The notes under the pieces: generated by a model
Database searches by the model: none
Told to the model about the DNA's origin: nothing
Seen by the model: the letters and a program-made list of their open reading frames with translations, nothing else
Source of the DNA: PALSA-911 sp963743035
Lineage (GTDB): Bacteria > Pseudomonadota > Alphaproteobacteria > Acetobacterales > Acetobacteraceae
Direction of reading: 5' to 3'
NCBI GenBank assembly: GCA_963743035.1
Contig: CAVUOB010000004.1
Location: 496,001-560,000 of the forward strand
Length of the DNA: 64,000 nucleotides
Shown: one piece after another, positions 9,332-18,644 of the stretch
Position numbering within the stretch: position 1 is the stretch's first letter
How the letters are laid out: each line of letters starts with the position of its first letter
Position numbers and translations under genes: made by a program

Positions 9332-10353
9332 GCGAGACCGTAGCGGCGACCCGCCCCGCGGGATTGACCCGCCAGCAGATGGCCGACCGGCTGGCGATGG
9401 AGTTCCAGGAGGGCTGGATCGTCAATCTCGGCGTCGGCATGCCGACGCTGTGCTCCAACACCGATATCGGCGACCGGCAGATCATCTATCATTCGGAGAA
9501 CGGCGTGATCGGCTACGGCCCGATCGCCGAACCCGGGCATGAGGATTTGCACCTGGTCAATGCCGGCGGGCAGAACGTGACGCTGCGCCCGGAAGCGGCG
9601 ATCGTGCATCATGCCGACAGCTTCGCCATCATCCGCAGCGGGCGGATCGACGTGACCGTGCTCGGCGCCTACGAGGCGGCGTGCAACGGCGACTTCGCCA
9701 ACTGGAAGGTTGCCGGCGCCAAGGGCGGCGGCATCGGCGGGGCGATGGACCTGGCGGCCTGCGCCAGGAATGTTTTTTTGATACTCGAACACGCCACCCG
9801 CAGCGGCGCGCCGCGGCTGGTGGATGCCTGCGCCATCCCCGTCACCGCGCGCGGCGTGGTGACGCTGGTGGTGACCAATCTCGGCCTGTTCGAGCCCAAA
9901 GGCGATGCGTTCCTGCTGCGCGAAATCGCGCCGGGGGTGAGCGTGGAGGCGGTGCGCGCGGCGACCGGCTGTCCCCTGCTGGTTCCCCCGGATCTGCAGA
10001 GCGTTCGACTGCAGGTTGACGATTACCCTCTCGCGGCCAGGGCGCGTTCGCAGATCGCCTCGAACTGGCGGGCGACGTGGGCCCAGGAGAAGCGTTCTTC
10101 CAGCCGTGCCCGCGCGGTCCGGGCCAGGGTTTCGCGCAGGTTGGCGTCGTCGAGCAGGCGCAGGATGGCGGTGGCGAAATCCGGACCGGTGTCGGCGGCG
10201 AGGAAATGTTGGCCGGGTTCGACGTCCAGGCCCTCGATGCCCACGCGTGTGGAGACGACCGGGCGGCCCATGGCCATCGCCTCGAACGCCTTGATGCGGG
10301 TGCCGCTGCCGACGCGCAGCGGGATTACCGAGACATGGCCCTGGGCCACATAG
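9328..10353 (+). CDS. CoA transferase subunit B with an abnormal antisense extension
   Basis: The first 230 or so residues are a normal beta subunit: VNLGVGMPT, the catalytic glutamate in YHSENGVIGYG, and the GGAMDLAACARNV and VTNLGLFEPKG motifs. The family usually ends shortly after a segment like VRAATGCPLLVPPDL, reached here at about 10000. No stop follows; the frame continues 110 codons to 10353, antisense to the convergent glycosyltransferase whose stop is at 10023. The extra tail is arginine- and serine-rich, as expected of non-coding antisense sequence. A small deletion or indel that removed the stop and the intergenic gap is the simplest explanation, and the core domain may still work. 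Confidence 0.85.
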   Translation: MSETVAATRPAGLTRQQMADRLAMEFQEGWIVNLGVGMPTLCSNTDIGDRQIIYHSENGVIGYGPIAEPGHEDLHLVNAGGQNVTLRPEAAIVHHADSFAIIRSGRIDVTVLGAYEAACNGDFANWKVAGAKGGGIGGAMDLAACARNVFLILEHATRSGAPRLVDACAIPVTARGVVTLVVTNLGLFEPKGDAFLLREIAPGVSVEAVRAATGCPLLVPPDLQSVRLQVDDYPLAARARSQIASNWRATWAQEKRSSSRARAVRARVSRRLASSSRRRMAVAKSGPVSAARKCWPGSTSRPSMPTRVETTGRPMAIASNALMRVPLPTRSGITETWPWAT

Positions 10354-11270
10354 GTGCGGATGTCCTCGACCGAGCCGGTGACGGTCCAGGGCAGGCCGCG
10401 TTCCCGCACCGCGGCGAACAGGGATTTCTGCGGGTTGCGCCCGACGATCAGCGCCCGCGCCTGCGGCCGCGCGCGGGCGACGATCGGCCAGATCTCGTTC
10501 ATCAGGAAGTCGATGCCGTCGGTGTTGGCGGGCGAATCCATCACCCCGGTGAACACGATCGTGCCGCCGGTCGGGCCGGGATCGGGCGTGGTGGGCGGGG
10601 CGGAGTACTGGAAATACTCGAGATCGACGCCGGTCTCGATCGGCTCGACCACCGGCAGCTTGTAGCGCTGCTGCAGCGCCTGGGCATCGCGGGCGGATAC
10701 GGCGATCACGCTGTCGTAGCGGCGCAGGACATCGGCCTCGAAACGCTGCATCTTGCCGACCTGGTTGCGCCAGACCAGGCGCCAGAGGCCGGTTGCGACG
10801 CGGGCGTGGCGCTCGAAGATCTCCGCTTCGACATTATGGGTGAACAGCACCGAAGGCCGGCCGATCCGGCGCGGCATCAGCACGTCGGCATGCGGGAAAT
10901 CGACCACGACGATATCGGGCACGACATCGGGGCCGGCGGCCAGCGCCTTGCCGATCGCGGCAGCGCCGGCGGCCGAGCGGTCGGTCGCGGCGGCCACCGG
11001 GATGGCGCCGGGCAAGGCCAGCAGCCGGCGAAGCTGCGAGGCCGGCTGCGCGGGCCATGACAGGAAATGGTCGCAGACGGCGTCGATTTCAGCCGCGAAC
11101 CGGGCGGCATCCGCCGGCGCGGGCGAGGCCAGCGTGAGTTCGAACGCCCCGCCCTTCATCTGGCGCAGGATGTTCGAGGTGCGGATCTTGCCGCCCTCGT
11201 TGGCCGGGAACAGGAAGCGCGGGCTGACGAACAGCAGGCGCGGCCGCGCGCGCTTTGCCGAATGGCTCAT
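10023..11270 (-). CDS. GT4-family glycosyltransferase, XrtA/PEP-CTERM-associated type
   Basis: The 415-residue GT-B enzyme begins MSHSAKRARPRLLFVSPRF and has the acceptor loop PANEGGKIRT, then FTHNVEAEIFERH, and the donor-domain motifs FTGVMDSPANTDG, LIVGRNP and VGSGTRIKAFEAMAMGRPVV. It resembles the sugar transferases (TIGR03087-like) found with exosortase systems. It follows the AlgD-type dehydrogenase by four bases on the same strand, so the two form an operon. Its 3' end overlaps the run-on of the convergent CoA transferase B frame by 331 bases. Confidence 0.87.
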   Translation of the reverse strand: MSHSAKRARPRLLFVSPRFLFPANEGGKIRTSNILRQMKGGAFELTLASPAPADAARFAAEIDAVCDHFLSWPAQPASQLRRLLALPGAIPVAAATDRSAAGAAAIGKALAAGPDVVPDIVVVDFPHADVLMPRRIGRPSVLFTHNVEAEIFERHARVATGLWRLVWRNQVGKMQRFEADVLRRYDSVIAVSARDAQALQQRYKLPVVEPIETGVDLEYFQYSAPPTTPDPGPTGGTIVFTGVMDSPANTDGIDFLMNEIWPIVARARPQARALIVGRNPQKSLFAAVRERGLPWTVTGSVEDIRTYVAQGHVSVIPLRVGSGTRIKAFEAMAMGRPVVSTRVGIEGLDVEPGQHFLAADTGPDFATAILRLLDDANLRETLARTARARLEERFSWAHVARQFEAICERALAARG

Positions 11271-11274
11271 CGGC

Positions 11275-12591
11275 CTACCAGCACAGGCCGTGATAGGTCA
11301 CCGAGGGCAGCTTCTGCAGATCCGGTATTCCCGCCAGATCGAGCACGATCCGCTCGCCGAGCGCGCCGAGCAGCGCCGGGCGGTCCTCGGCGCCGATATG
11401 GCCGACTACGGCGATCCGGCTGCCGCCCAGCGCCGCGTCGACATCGCTGACCAGCAGGCGTTCGATATGCGGGATCTCGCGTTCGATATAGGCGCGGTTG
11501 GCGCCGGTCAGGCGGGCCATGTCCACCGAACGGTCGAAGATCTTCAGCTCGAACCCCTTGCCGATCAGCTTTTCCGCCAGCAGCACGAACGGCGATTCGC
11601 GCAGGTCGTCGGTGCCGCTCTTGAAGGCCAGGCCGAACAGGGTCACCTGCTGGCGGCCATGCGCGGCGATCGCTTCGTAGGTGCGGTCGATGATCGACTG
11701 GTTGCTGGGCAGCACCTGGCTCAGGAACGGCGCCGGAATGTCACGGTCACCGGCCAGCGCCAGGAAGCTGCGGATGTCCTTCGGCAGGCAGGAGCCGCCG
11801 AAGGCGAAACCCGGCCGCAGATAGGCCGGGGAGATGTTCAGCACCCGGTCCTCGCAGAACAGCCGGAACGAGGCGCGGGCATCGACGCCGTGCGCCGCCA
11901 GGATCGCCCCGGCCTCGTTGGCGAAGGCCAGCTTCACCGCGTGATAGACGTTGGACAGGTATTTCGCCGCCTCCGCCACCTTGTACGGCGCGACGTGCAC
12001 CGGCGCCTGCACGGCGGCGTAGATCTCCCGCACGACAGGGGCGTCATCGCCCTCGGGCGCGCCGATCAGGGTGAAGGGCGGGGCGCGGAAATCGCGCACC
12101 GAGGAGCCTTCGCGCAGGAATTCCGGATTGCTGTAATAGGCAAACCCCTCGCCGTGCCGCTTGCCGGATTCACGCTCCAGGATCGGGATCGCCAGGGTCT
12201 CCGCGGTGCCGGGGGGCACGGTGGAGCGCATGACGATGGTGTGCGGGGTGGATTTGTCGCGCAGCGCCCGGCCGATCGAGGCCAGCACCGCCTTCACCGC
12301 GACCATCGACACGCTGCCGTTCGCGGCACTGGGCGTGCCGACGGAGATGAAGGAGATCTCGGTCGCCTGGATGGCCGCTTCCACATCCGTGGTCGCGGTC
12401 AGCTTGCCGGCGGCGACGCCGGCGGCGACCAGGTCGTCGATCTCCTCCTCGACGATGGGGGATTTGCCCTGGTTGATGAGCGCGACCTTGTCGGCCGCGA
12501 CATCGACCGCGACGACCGAATGACCGACTGAAACGAGGCACGCGCTGGAAACGACACCCACATAACCGACGCCAAATATCGAAATGCGCAT
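11275..12591 (-). CDS. algD: GDP-mannose 6-dehydrogenase (AlgD-type), UDP-glucose dehydrogenase family
   Basis: The 438-residue protein starts MRISIFGVGYVGVVSSACLV, the NAD-binding motif of nucleotide-sugar dehydrogenases. The catalytic cysteine is in GFAFGGSCLPKD, preceded by NISPAYLRPG, and the protein ends in GLCW; both features are closer to AlgD than to UDP-glucose dehydrogenase. The enzyme oxidises the 6-hydroxyl of a nucleotide sugar twice, giving a uronic acid. It is the first gene of a two-gene unit with the glycosyltransferase, so a uronic acid in the XrtA-locus polysaccharide is plausible. The substrate (GDP-mannose or UDP-sugar) needs biochemical proof. Confidence 0.85.
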   Translation of the reverse strand: MRISIFGVGYVGVVSSACLVSVGHSVVAVDVAADKVALINQGKSPIVEEEIDDLVAAGVAAGKLTATTDVEAAIQATEISFISVGTPSAANGSVSMVAVKAVLASIGRALRDKSTPHTIVMRSTVPPGTAETLAIPILERESGKRHGEGFAYYSNPEFLREGSSVRDFRAPPFTLIGAPEGDDAPVVREIYAAVQAPVHVAPYKVAEAAKYLSNVYHAVKLAFANEAGAILAAHGVDARASFRLFCEDRVLNISPAYLRPGFAFGGSCLPKDIRSFLALAGDRDIPAPFLSQVLPSNQSIIDRTYEAIAAHGRQQVTLFGLAFKSGTDDLRESPFVLLAEKLIGKGFELKIFDRSVDMARLTGANRAYIEREIPHIERLLVSDVDAALGGSRIAVVGHIGAEDRPALLGALGERIVLDLAGIPDLQKLPSVTYHGLCW

Positions 12592-12757
12592 TGGAAAAGA
12601 TCGTGCCTCTGCTTGCTGCGGCGCAGTGCATAGCGGAAAAAAGGTTAGCGGAACACCTTACGGAGCCGCCCCGACCATGGCATTTGCCTGAAATGAAGCG
12701 CCCGCCACCCCTCCCCGCCCGGGGGCGGAAGCGGCGGGCGCGGCTCTCTGGTCCCGT

Positions 12758-13570
12758 TCAGCTCTTGCCGGCGTAGCTCTTGGCCATGCCCTCGGCCGGC
12801 TCGGCCTGCGGGCCGTAGGGCATGATGGGGTAGCGCAGCCCGGCCTTGGACAGGCCCTGCAGGCCGGTGACGGCGGTCTGCAGGTCCTCCGGCGGGCAGG
12901 CCATCAGCATTTCGTCGTCCGCCACCCCGCCGTAGCGGCGCTCGGCGAAGCAGGGGATGGACAGGCTGGCCTTGCCGGTCTTCAGCGCGGTGCCCCAGCT
13001 GTCGGCGCAGGCGCTCTCGCCGGTGATGCTGAAATCGAAACGCTTGTAGTTGCGCCATTGCAGGCCGTTGATGAACAGGATCATCTGCGCGGGGTTGGCG
13101 TAGAACAGGCAGATATCCGGCGGATCCAGCCGCGCCGAGCGCAAGGGCGAGACCACCAGGCCGTGATAGCGCCCGGCGGGCACGCGCGGCATCTGCGCCT
13201 GGTGCGCCGCCGAGGCCTCCAGGTTCTCGAACCACACGCCGTGCATCTTGCGGCCGGAGAGATAGAGCTCGCTCGGCGGGGACAGGCCGATGACGCCGCT
13301 GCAATTGGAGAATTCCGGCACGTTCTCGGTGGTGATGCCGAGCGTGAAGCCGGCGATGCGCGCCTGCGTCACGAGTTGGCAGGTGGAGAAGGTCTTGCCC
13401 GGGGCGGGGCGGCGCAGGCCCTGCACGGCGTTGAACTCGTCCAGGTTCTCGAACAGCTTCATGCCGATCGCATTGGTGCGCAGGCGCAGCAGCGCGTTGA
13501 GCTGCTCGGCCAGCTCGGCGATGGCTTTGGCGCCCAGCTTGGGCGCTTCGGTGGTGGCGACGTCGTTCAT
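12758..13570 (-). CDS. DUF169 family protein
   Basis: The 270-residue protein matches the DUF169 (COG2043) pattern: an N-terminal helix, then RTNAIGMKLFEN, a cysteine in TFSTCQLV, and the conserved C-terminal block GESACADSWGTALKTG followed by SIPCFAERRYGG. AGGGGGAAAG lies upstream of the ATG. The function of the family is unproven; the conserved cysteines suggest a metal or Fe-S ligand set. It stands alone, divergent from the MFS transporter with about 150 bases between. Confidence 0.85.
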   Translation of the reverse strand: MNDVATTEAPKLGAKAIAELAEQLNALLRLRTNAIGMKLFENLDEFNAVQGLRRPAPGKTFSTCQLVTQARIAGFTLGITTENVPEFSNCSGVIGLSPPSELYLSGRKMHGVWFENLEASAAHQAQMPRVPAGRYHGLVVSPLRSARLDPPDICLFYANPAQMILFINGLQWRNYKRFDFSITGESACADSWGTALKTGKASLSIPCFAERRYGGVADDEMLMACPPEDLQTAVTGLQGLSKAGLRYPIMPYGPQAEPAEGMAKSYAGKS

Positions 13571-13718
13571 GGCGGCTTTCCCCCTGTCGGATCGCCCGAG
13601 GATAGCCGCCTGCCCGGTCCGGCGCCACCGATGCGCGGGGCCGGTTGGGGGGCCGGGATTGCACGGCGCGCGAGGGCGGTCTTTGCTGCGCGACCGATAC
13701 TGAAGCAGGTACTAGAAG

Positions 13719-15221
13719 ATGACGTCCGAAGCGGCGCATGGATACCAGGAGGAGACCGACTACAAATCCCGCCGCGAGCTGTTCTGGACGGTGTTTCCGC
13801 CGATCATGCTGCCGATCTTCCTGGCGGTGGCGGACGGCTCCACGGTCAGCACCGCGCTGCCGGCGATCGCGCGTTCGCTCGGCGAGGTGGAGCGCGTGGT
13901 CTGGGTGGTGGTTTCGTATCTGGTCGCCAACACCATCGCCGCCCCGGTGTACGGCCGCCTGGCAGACATCTATGGCCGGCGCACGCTGATGCTGGTGGCG
14001 CTGGTCACCTACATGACCGGCTCGATCGGCTGCGCCTCGGCGCCGAGCATGACCGTGCTGACGATCTTCCGCTGCGTGCAGGGGCTGGGCGGCGGCGGGT
14101 TGATGACGCTGTCGCAGGCGCTGATCGGCGAAAGCGTGCCGCCGCGCGAACGCGGGCATTTCCAGGGCCATCTGGCGACGATGATCGTGCTCGGCAGCAC
14201 CATCGGGCCGGTGGCGGGCGGCTTCCTGACGCAGTGGTTCGGCTGGCGCTCGATCTTCCTGGTCACGCTGCCGCTGACCGCGCTGGCGATGGTTCTGGTG
14301 CTGCGCCTACCACGGCGCCCCGGCAGCGGTGCGCGGACCCGGTTCGACGCCATCGGCATGATCCTGCTGACCACCTTCGTCACGCCGTTGCTGGTGGCGA
14401 TGGAGCAGATCAAGCGGCTGGACCCGGAGGCGATGGGCATCATCCTGGGCCTGATCGCGCTGTCCGTCGCGGCGCTTCTCGCGCTGATCTGGCAGGAAAA
14501 GCGCGCCGTCGCGCCGCTGCTGCCGATCGGGCTGCTGAAGCATCCGGCGATCTGGCGGTCCAATGCCATGTCCGGCTTCGCCGGCGCGTCGTTGACGTCG
14601 CAGATGACTTTCCTGCCGCTCTATCTGCAGGTGGTCGACGGCGCGTCCCCGTCCGAGATCGGGTTCCTGCTGTTGCCGTTCACCGTCGGGGTCGGGGCCG
14701 GCTCGATGATGACCGGGCGGCTGATCTCGATGACCGGGCGGACGGCGATCTTTCCCTCCATCGGGCTGCTGGTGACTTCCTGCAGCCTGATCGCGCTGGC
14801 GTTCTTCGCACGCTCGCTCAGCCCGGCGCAGCTGCCCCTGATGATGATCTTCGGCGCGTTCTGCCAGGGCTCGGCGATGCCGGTGGCGCAGCTGACGGTG
14901 CAGCACGTGGCCGGACCCCGCCAGCTCGGCGCAGCGGCGGGGGCGGTGCAGCTGTCGCGCTCGCTGGGCTCGGCGCTCGGCGTGGCGCTGGTGGGGGCAG
15001 TGCTGTTCACCGTGCTGGGCGTGTCCGGCACCGACACGGCGGCGCTGTTCTTCAAGATGGTGCAGCTCGGACCGGGCGTGATGGAAACGCTGGGCGCGGC
15101 GCACCGCGCGGTGGTGCAGGACGAGGTGGCCTCGGCGTTCCGGGCCGTGTTCCTGACGATCGGCTCGTTCTCGGTCTGCATCGTGCTGCTGGCCTGGACG
15201 CTGCCGATCCGGCGGCTCTAG
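13719..15221 (+). CDS. MFS drug/multidrug exporter, DHA2-like (14-span)
   Basis: The 500-residue protein has about 14 hydrophobic segments. Motif A appears as YGRLADIYGRRTLM and motif C as VLGSTIGPVAGGFL, the antiporter signature of proton-driven exporters. Early residues (DGSTVSTALPAIARSLG) match the EmrB/QacA group. It should export small molecules from the cytoplasm in exchange for protons. No regulator or membrane-fusion partner is adjacent, so the substrate is unknown. Confidence 0.9.
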   Translation: MTSEAAHGYQEETDYKSRRELFWTVFPPIMLPIFLAVADGSTVSTALPAIARSLGEVERVVWVVVSYLVANTIAAPVYGRLADIYGRRTLMLVALVTYMTGSIGCASAPSMTVLTIFRCVQGLGGGGLMTLSQALIGESVPPRERGHFQGHLATMIVLGSTIGPVAGGFLTQWFGWRSIFLVTLPLTALAMVLVLRLPRRPGSGARTRFDAIGMILLTTFVTPLLVAMEQIKRLDPEAMGIILGLIALSVAALLALIWQEKRAVAPLLPIGLLKHPAIWRSNAMSGFAGASLTSQMTFLPLYLQVVDGASPSEIGFLLLPFTVGVGAGSMMTGRLISMTGRTAIFPSIGLLVTSCSLIALAFFARSLSPAQLPLMMIFGAFCQGSAMPVAQLTVQHVAGPRQLGAAAGAVQLSRSLGSALGVALVGAVLFTVLGVSGTDTAALFFKMVQLGPGVMETLGAAHRAVVQDEVASAFRAVFLTIGSFSVCIVLLAWTLPIRRL

Positions 15222-15261
15222 GAGAGCGTCGCTATAATGGACGGCAGAACGGGACAAGTGG

Positions 15262-16182
15262 ATGCCTATCAAGATACCTGACGACCTTCCGGCCCGCGCC
15301 ACGCTCGATGCGGAGGGCGTGATGGTGATGGGCGAGGCGGACGCGGTGCGCCAGGACATAAGGCCGCTGCGGATCGGGCTGCTCAATCTGATGCCCAACA
15401 AGATCCGGACCGAGACGCAGATCGCGCGGCTGCTCGGCGCGACGCCGCTGCAGGTGGAGCTGACGCTGGTCAAGATGACCGACCACGTCGCGCGTCATAC
15501 GCCGAGCGAGCACATCCTATCCTTCTACCGCGACTGGGCGGACGTCAGCAGCGAGAAATTCGACGGCTTCATCGTCACCGGCGCGCCGGTGGAGACGATG
15601 GCGTTCGAGCAGGTGACCTATTGGGACGAGCTGCGCCGCATCTTCGACTGGACGCAGACCCACGTGCATGGCTGCTTCAATATCTGCTGGGGCGCGCAGG
15701 CGGCGGTGCATCATTTCCATGGCATGCCCAAGCATCTGCTGGCCGAGAAGGCGTTCGGCGTGTATCGCCACCGCAACCTCGCCCCCGCCTCGCCCTATCT
15801 GCGCGGATTTTCCGATGATTTCTCGATCCCGGTGTCGCGCTGGACGGAGATGCGGCGCGAGGACATTCCGGCGGATAGCGGCATGAGCGTGCTGATGGAA
15901 TCGGACGAGGCGGGGCTGTGCCTGCTGGACGACCCGGGCCACCGGTCGCTGCATATGTTCAACCATATCGAGTATGATTCGGGTTCGCTCGGCGAGGAGT
16001 ATTTCCGCGACCTCGCTTCCGGCAGGCCGGTTGCCAGGCCGCGCAACTATTTTCCGGAGGACGATACGGACCGGCAGCCGAGGAATCGCTGGCGCAGCCA
16101 TGCCCATCTGCTGTTCGGCAACTGGATCAACCAGCTGTACCAGACGACGCCGTTCGATGTAGCGGATATCGGCAGGCGATGA
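15262..16182 (+). CDS. metA: Homoserine O-acyltransferase, MetA family
   Basis: The 306-residue protein has the MetA fold and all catalytic residues: Cys142 in FNICWGAQAA, His235 and Glu237 in FNHIEYD. MPIKIPDDLPAR at the start and LNLMPNKIRTETQ are family hallmarks. It transfers an acyl group from succinyl-CoA or acetyl-CoA to homoserine, the first committed step of methionine synthesis; MetA proteins from alphaproteobacteria often use acetyl-CoA, so the donor is open. A GNAT gene follows after 58 bases. Confidence 0.94.
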   Translation: MPIKIPDDLPARATLDAEGVMVMGEADAVRQDIRPLRIGLLNLMPNKIRTETQIARLLGATPLQVELTLVKMTDHVARHTPSEHILSFYRDWADVSSEKFDGFIVTGAPVETMAFEQVTYWDELRRIFDWTQTHVHGCFNICWGAQAAVHHFHGMPKHLLAEKAFGVYRHRNLAPASPYLRGFSDDFSIPVSRWTEMRREDIPADSGMSVLMESDEAGLCLLDDPGHRSLHMFNHIEYDSGSLGEEYFRDLASGRPVARPRNYFPEDDTDRQPRNRWRSHAHLLFGNWINQLYQTTPFDVADIGRR

Positions 16183-16240
16183 GGCGGCACCATCCTGGCA
16201 GGGTTCGGCGCGGCGCGGCATCCGGACCGGGCAGACACGC

Positions 16241-16705
16241 ATGGACGAAGCCGTTCGCCTGAGGGTCGCCGGCGAGGCGGATGCCGGCGCGATACGTGCC
16301 CTCACCCGCGAGGCCTACGCCAAATGGGTGGCGCGGACCGGGCGCGAGCCCTTGCCGATGCGGATCGATTACGCCGAGGCGGTGCAAAAGCACCGCTTCG
16401 ACCTGCTTTACGTCGGCGACCGGCTGGCGGCGCTGATCGAGACGGTGCCCGCGGGGGATTATCTGCTGATCGAGAACGTCGCGGTTCTGCCGGCCTGGCA
16501 GGGAAGCGGCTTCGGTATCCGGCTGCTGAAGCTTGCCGAGGAACTGGCCGTGGCTTCGGGTTTGCTGGGGACGCGGCTCTATACCAACAAGCTGTTCACC
16601 GAGAACCTCCGCCTCTACGCGTCGCTGGGCTACCGGGTGGAGCGGGAGGAGACGCTGAACGGCGGCGTTGCCGTTCATATGGTGAAGCCGCGCGCCTCGC
16701 CGTAG
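16241..16705 (+). CDS. GNAT-family N-acetyltransferase
   Basis: The 154-residue protein shows the GNAT core: LIENVAVLPAWQGSGFGIRLL is split here as the beta4 strand LIENVAVLPAWQ and the acetyl-CoA P-loop GSGFGIRLL, and a C-terminal LYTNKLFTENLRLYASLGYR stretch follows. It should transfer an acetyl group to an amine substrate in the cytoplasm. It is downstream of metA on the same strand, but nothing in the sequence names its substrate. Confidence 0.85.
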   Translation: MDEAVRLRVAGEADAGAIRALTREAYAKWVARTGREPLPMRIDYAEAVQKHRFDLLYVGDRLAALIETVPAGDYLLIENVAVLPAWQGSGFGIRLLKLAEELAVASGLLGTRLYTNKLFTENLRLYASLGYRVEREETLNGGVAVHMVKPRASP

Positions 16706-16761
16706 ATGGGTGACGGGCGCTGGCGTCGTGCATGGCTACGGCTGGGCGCTACGACTCGGGG

Positions 16762-17370
16762 CTACGGCTCGGTTCGGGCCATCTGCGCGGCGGCGGCAAA
16801 GCGGCGGTGCGGGGCCAGGGTCTTGTAGAACATCGTGGTCTCGGCGAGGCGGCCGTCCGGACGGAAAGCGTGGTCGGGGACGGCGCCGATCGCGGTCCAG
16901 CCGCAGGCCCGGTAGAGTCTGTCGCCGGCGCTGCCGGCCTCGGTGTCGAGCAGCAGCAGCGTGCGGCCGGCGGCGCGGGCGGCGTCTTCGGCCGCGGTGA
17001 GCAGGCGGCGGCCGAGGCCCTGCCGGCGCAGCGAGGACAGCACCAGCATCTTGCCGATCTCCGCGCGGTGCGGCGCGTTGGGCTGGTGGGCGAACATCAG
17101 CAGCACCGTGCCCACCAGCCGGCCGCCATCGTCGCCGACCAGCAGCCGCTTCTCGCCGCCGGCGATGCCGGGGATCTGGTTGCGCCAGAATTCGCGTGCC
17201 TCCCCGTTCGAAAAGCCCGCCATGAAGTTGACGGAAGCGCCATGCGCCACCGCGTCCACCAGGATGGCGGCCAGTTCGTCCAGGCGGGCCCCGGCCTCGG
17301 CAGCGTCGAGGGCGCGGATCGATATACGGGCGGATGTCGCGAGCGGTGCTGTCATGGCCCGATCTGTCAT
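16762..17370 (-). CDS. GNAT-family N-acetyltransferase
   Basis: The 202-residue protein contains the GNAT signature IGKMLVLSSLRRQGLGRRLL (P-loop RRQGLGRRLL) and LLLLDTEAGSAGDRLYRACG. It starts four bases before the end of the XRE-cupin gene (overlapping ATGA), so the two are translationally coupled. XRE-cupin regulators often control a neighbouring small-molecule modifying enzyme, so this is probably the controlled partner. It could resemble acetyltransferases that detoxify amines or antibiotics; the substrate is unknown. Confidence 0.85.
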   Translation of the reverse strand: MTDRAMTAPLATSARISIRALDAAEAGARLDELAAILVDAVAHGASVNFMAGFSNGEAREFWRNQIPGIAGGEKRLLVGDDGGRLVGTVLLMFAHQPNAPHRAEIGKMLVLSSLRRQGLGRRLLTAAEDAARAAGRTLLLLDTEAGSAGDRLYRACGWTAIGAVPDHAFRPDGRLAETTMFYKTLAPHRRFAAAAQMARTEP

Positions 17371-17949
17371 GGTCTGGCGGCTCCGTGGCTGATGATGACG
17401 GCGTAGCGGATCGGCCGGTCCGTGGGGTTGCGGAACAGGATCGGCCGGTCGAAGCGCATCCGCAGGCAGTCGCCGGTTTCGAGCCGGAACGCCTCCTCGC
17501 CGAGTTCCAGCTCCAGCGCGCCGTCGAGCACCCAGATATGCTGGTCCGTGCCGGCGACGCGCTGGTTGTCGAAGGCGACGCTGCCGCCGGGCGGGAACTC
17601 GATCTCGACGATGTCGACCGGCGAGCCGGTTGCGGGCGGGGAGACGTTGCGGCGCAGGTAATGGCTCGCGGGATCGCGCCAGGTCGGCTGCTCAGCGCGG
17701 CGCGACAGCGGACTGCCGCGCGTCTCGGCCTCGGCGAACAGCGTGGAGAGCGTGACGCCGAGGCCGCCGCAGATCTTGTTCAGCAGCTGCGCGGTGGGGC
17801 TCGAATTCGCCGCGCTCGATGCGCGACAGCATGGCACGGCTGACCTCGGCGAGGCGGGCGAGGCCGTCCAGCGTTAGGCCGCGACCGGCGCGCAGCTCGC
17901 GGATGCGGGCGCCGATGCGGTCGTCGATGTCGGTTACGGTGAGGCTCAT
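17367..17949 (-). pseudogene. XRE-cupin transcriptional regulator with a one-base frameshift
   Basis: The N-terminal helix-turn-helix (IGARIRELRAGRGLTLDGLA, then SRAMLSRIERGE) reads in one frame from 17949. At the GAATTC at 17803-17808 the frame is lost; the family continuation SSPTAQLLNKICGGLGVTLS and a C-terminal cupin (VLDGALELELGEEAFRLETG) follow in the next frame to 17367. The total of 583 bases is one over a multiple of three, so one extra base in the AA at 17804-17805 explains the break; the repaired protein would be 193 residues. It would repress or activate its own operon, including the overlapping GNAT, in response to a small ligand bound by the cupin. Confidence 0.88.
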
Positions 17950-18012
17950 ATAAGCATCCTACATTCCATTATAATGGAATCAAGTGGCGTACGGCGCCGC
18001 ATGCGGCTGCGG

Positions 18013-18576
18013 TCACGCGCCCAGCGTGTGTTCGATGAGAATCCGGGTGCCGATGCCCATGAGGCAGACCCCGCCCAGCGCCTCGGCGCCGCGCCCGAAC
18101 ACCGGGCCGAGCCACCGGCCGGCGACGGTGCCGATGGTGGCCATCAGGAAGGTCGCCAGCCCGATGGCGGCTGCCGCGGTCACGATATCGACGTTGATGA
18201 ATGCCAGGGTGACGCCAACCGCCATGGCATCCAGGCTGGTGGCGATGGCGGTCAGCGCCAGCACGGCGAAGGAATGCCGCAAGGGAGCCGCCTCGCTTTC
18301 GCCGCGCCAGATCGCCTTGAACACCATGCGCCCGCCCAGCAGGCCGAGGATGGTGAAGGCCAGCCAGTGATCGATATCGGCGATCCAGGCCGCCGCGGCG
18401 ACGCCGCCGATCCAGCCGAGGATCGGGGTCGCGGCTTCCACCAGGCCGAAGATCAGGCCGGTGCGCAGCGCCTCCGCGAAGCGCGGCCGGTGCAGCACGG
18501 CGCCTTTGCCGAGGGCTGCCGCGAAGGCATCCATCGACATGCTGAAAGCCAGCACGGTCATCGCCGCAGCGTTCAT
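18013..18576 (-). CDS. mntP: Manganese efflux pump MntP
   Basis: I choose the ATG at 18576 because the protein then starts MNAAAMTVLAFSMSMDAFAA, the normal N-terminus; 50 further in-frame codons upstream overlap the riboswitch. The 187-residue protein has six hydrophobic spans and the two signature metal-site repeats, SMSMDAFAAALGKG and ATSLDAMAVGVTLAF, each with a conserved aspartate. It exports Mn2+ across the inner membrane and protects from manganese excess. The upstream yybP-ykoY element gives a direct manganese-sensing control. Confidence 0.93.
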   Translation of the reverse strand: MNAAAMTVLAFSMSMDAFAAALGKGAVLHRPRFAEALRTGLIFGLVEAATPILGWIGGVAAAAWIADIDHWLAFTILGLLGGRMVFKAIWRGESEAAPLRHSFAVLALTAIATSLDAMAVGVTLAFINVDIVTAAAAIGLATFLMATIGTVAGRWLGPVFGRGAEALGGVCLMGIGTRILIEHTLGA

Positions 18577-18644
18577 CCGGGTCTCCGTTCCAGGCAAAAC
18601 CATGTCCCGCCACGGCCCCGCTTCGCGGCGCCGGCGCAGGATTT

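Noticed and set aside
13058..15322. A 754-codon plus-strand frame
   Set aside because: It crosses the DUF169 gene (antisense) and the MFS gene (other frame), both of which are convincing; no motif or ribosome site supports it.
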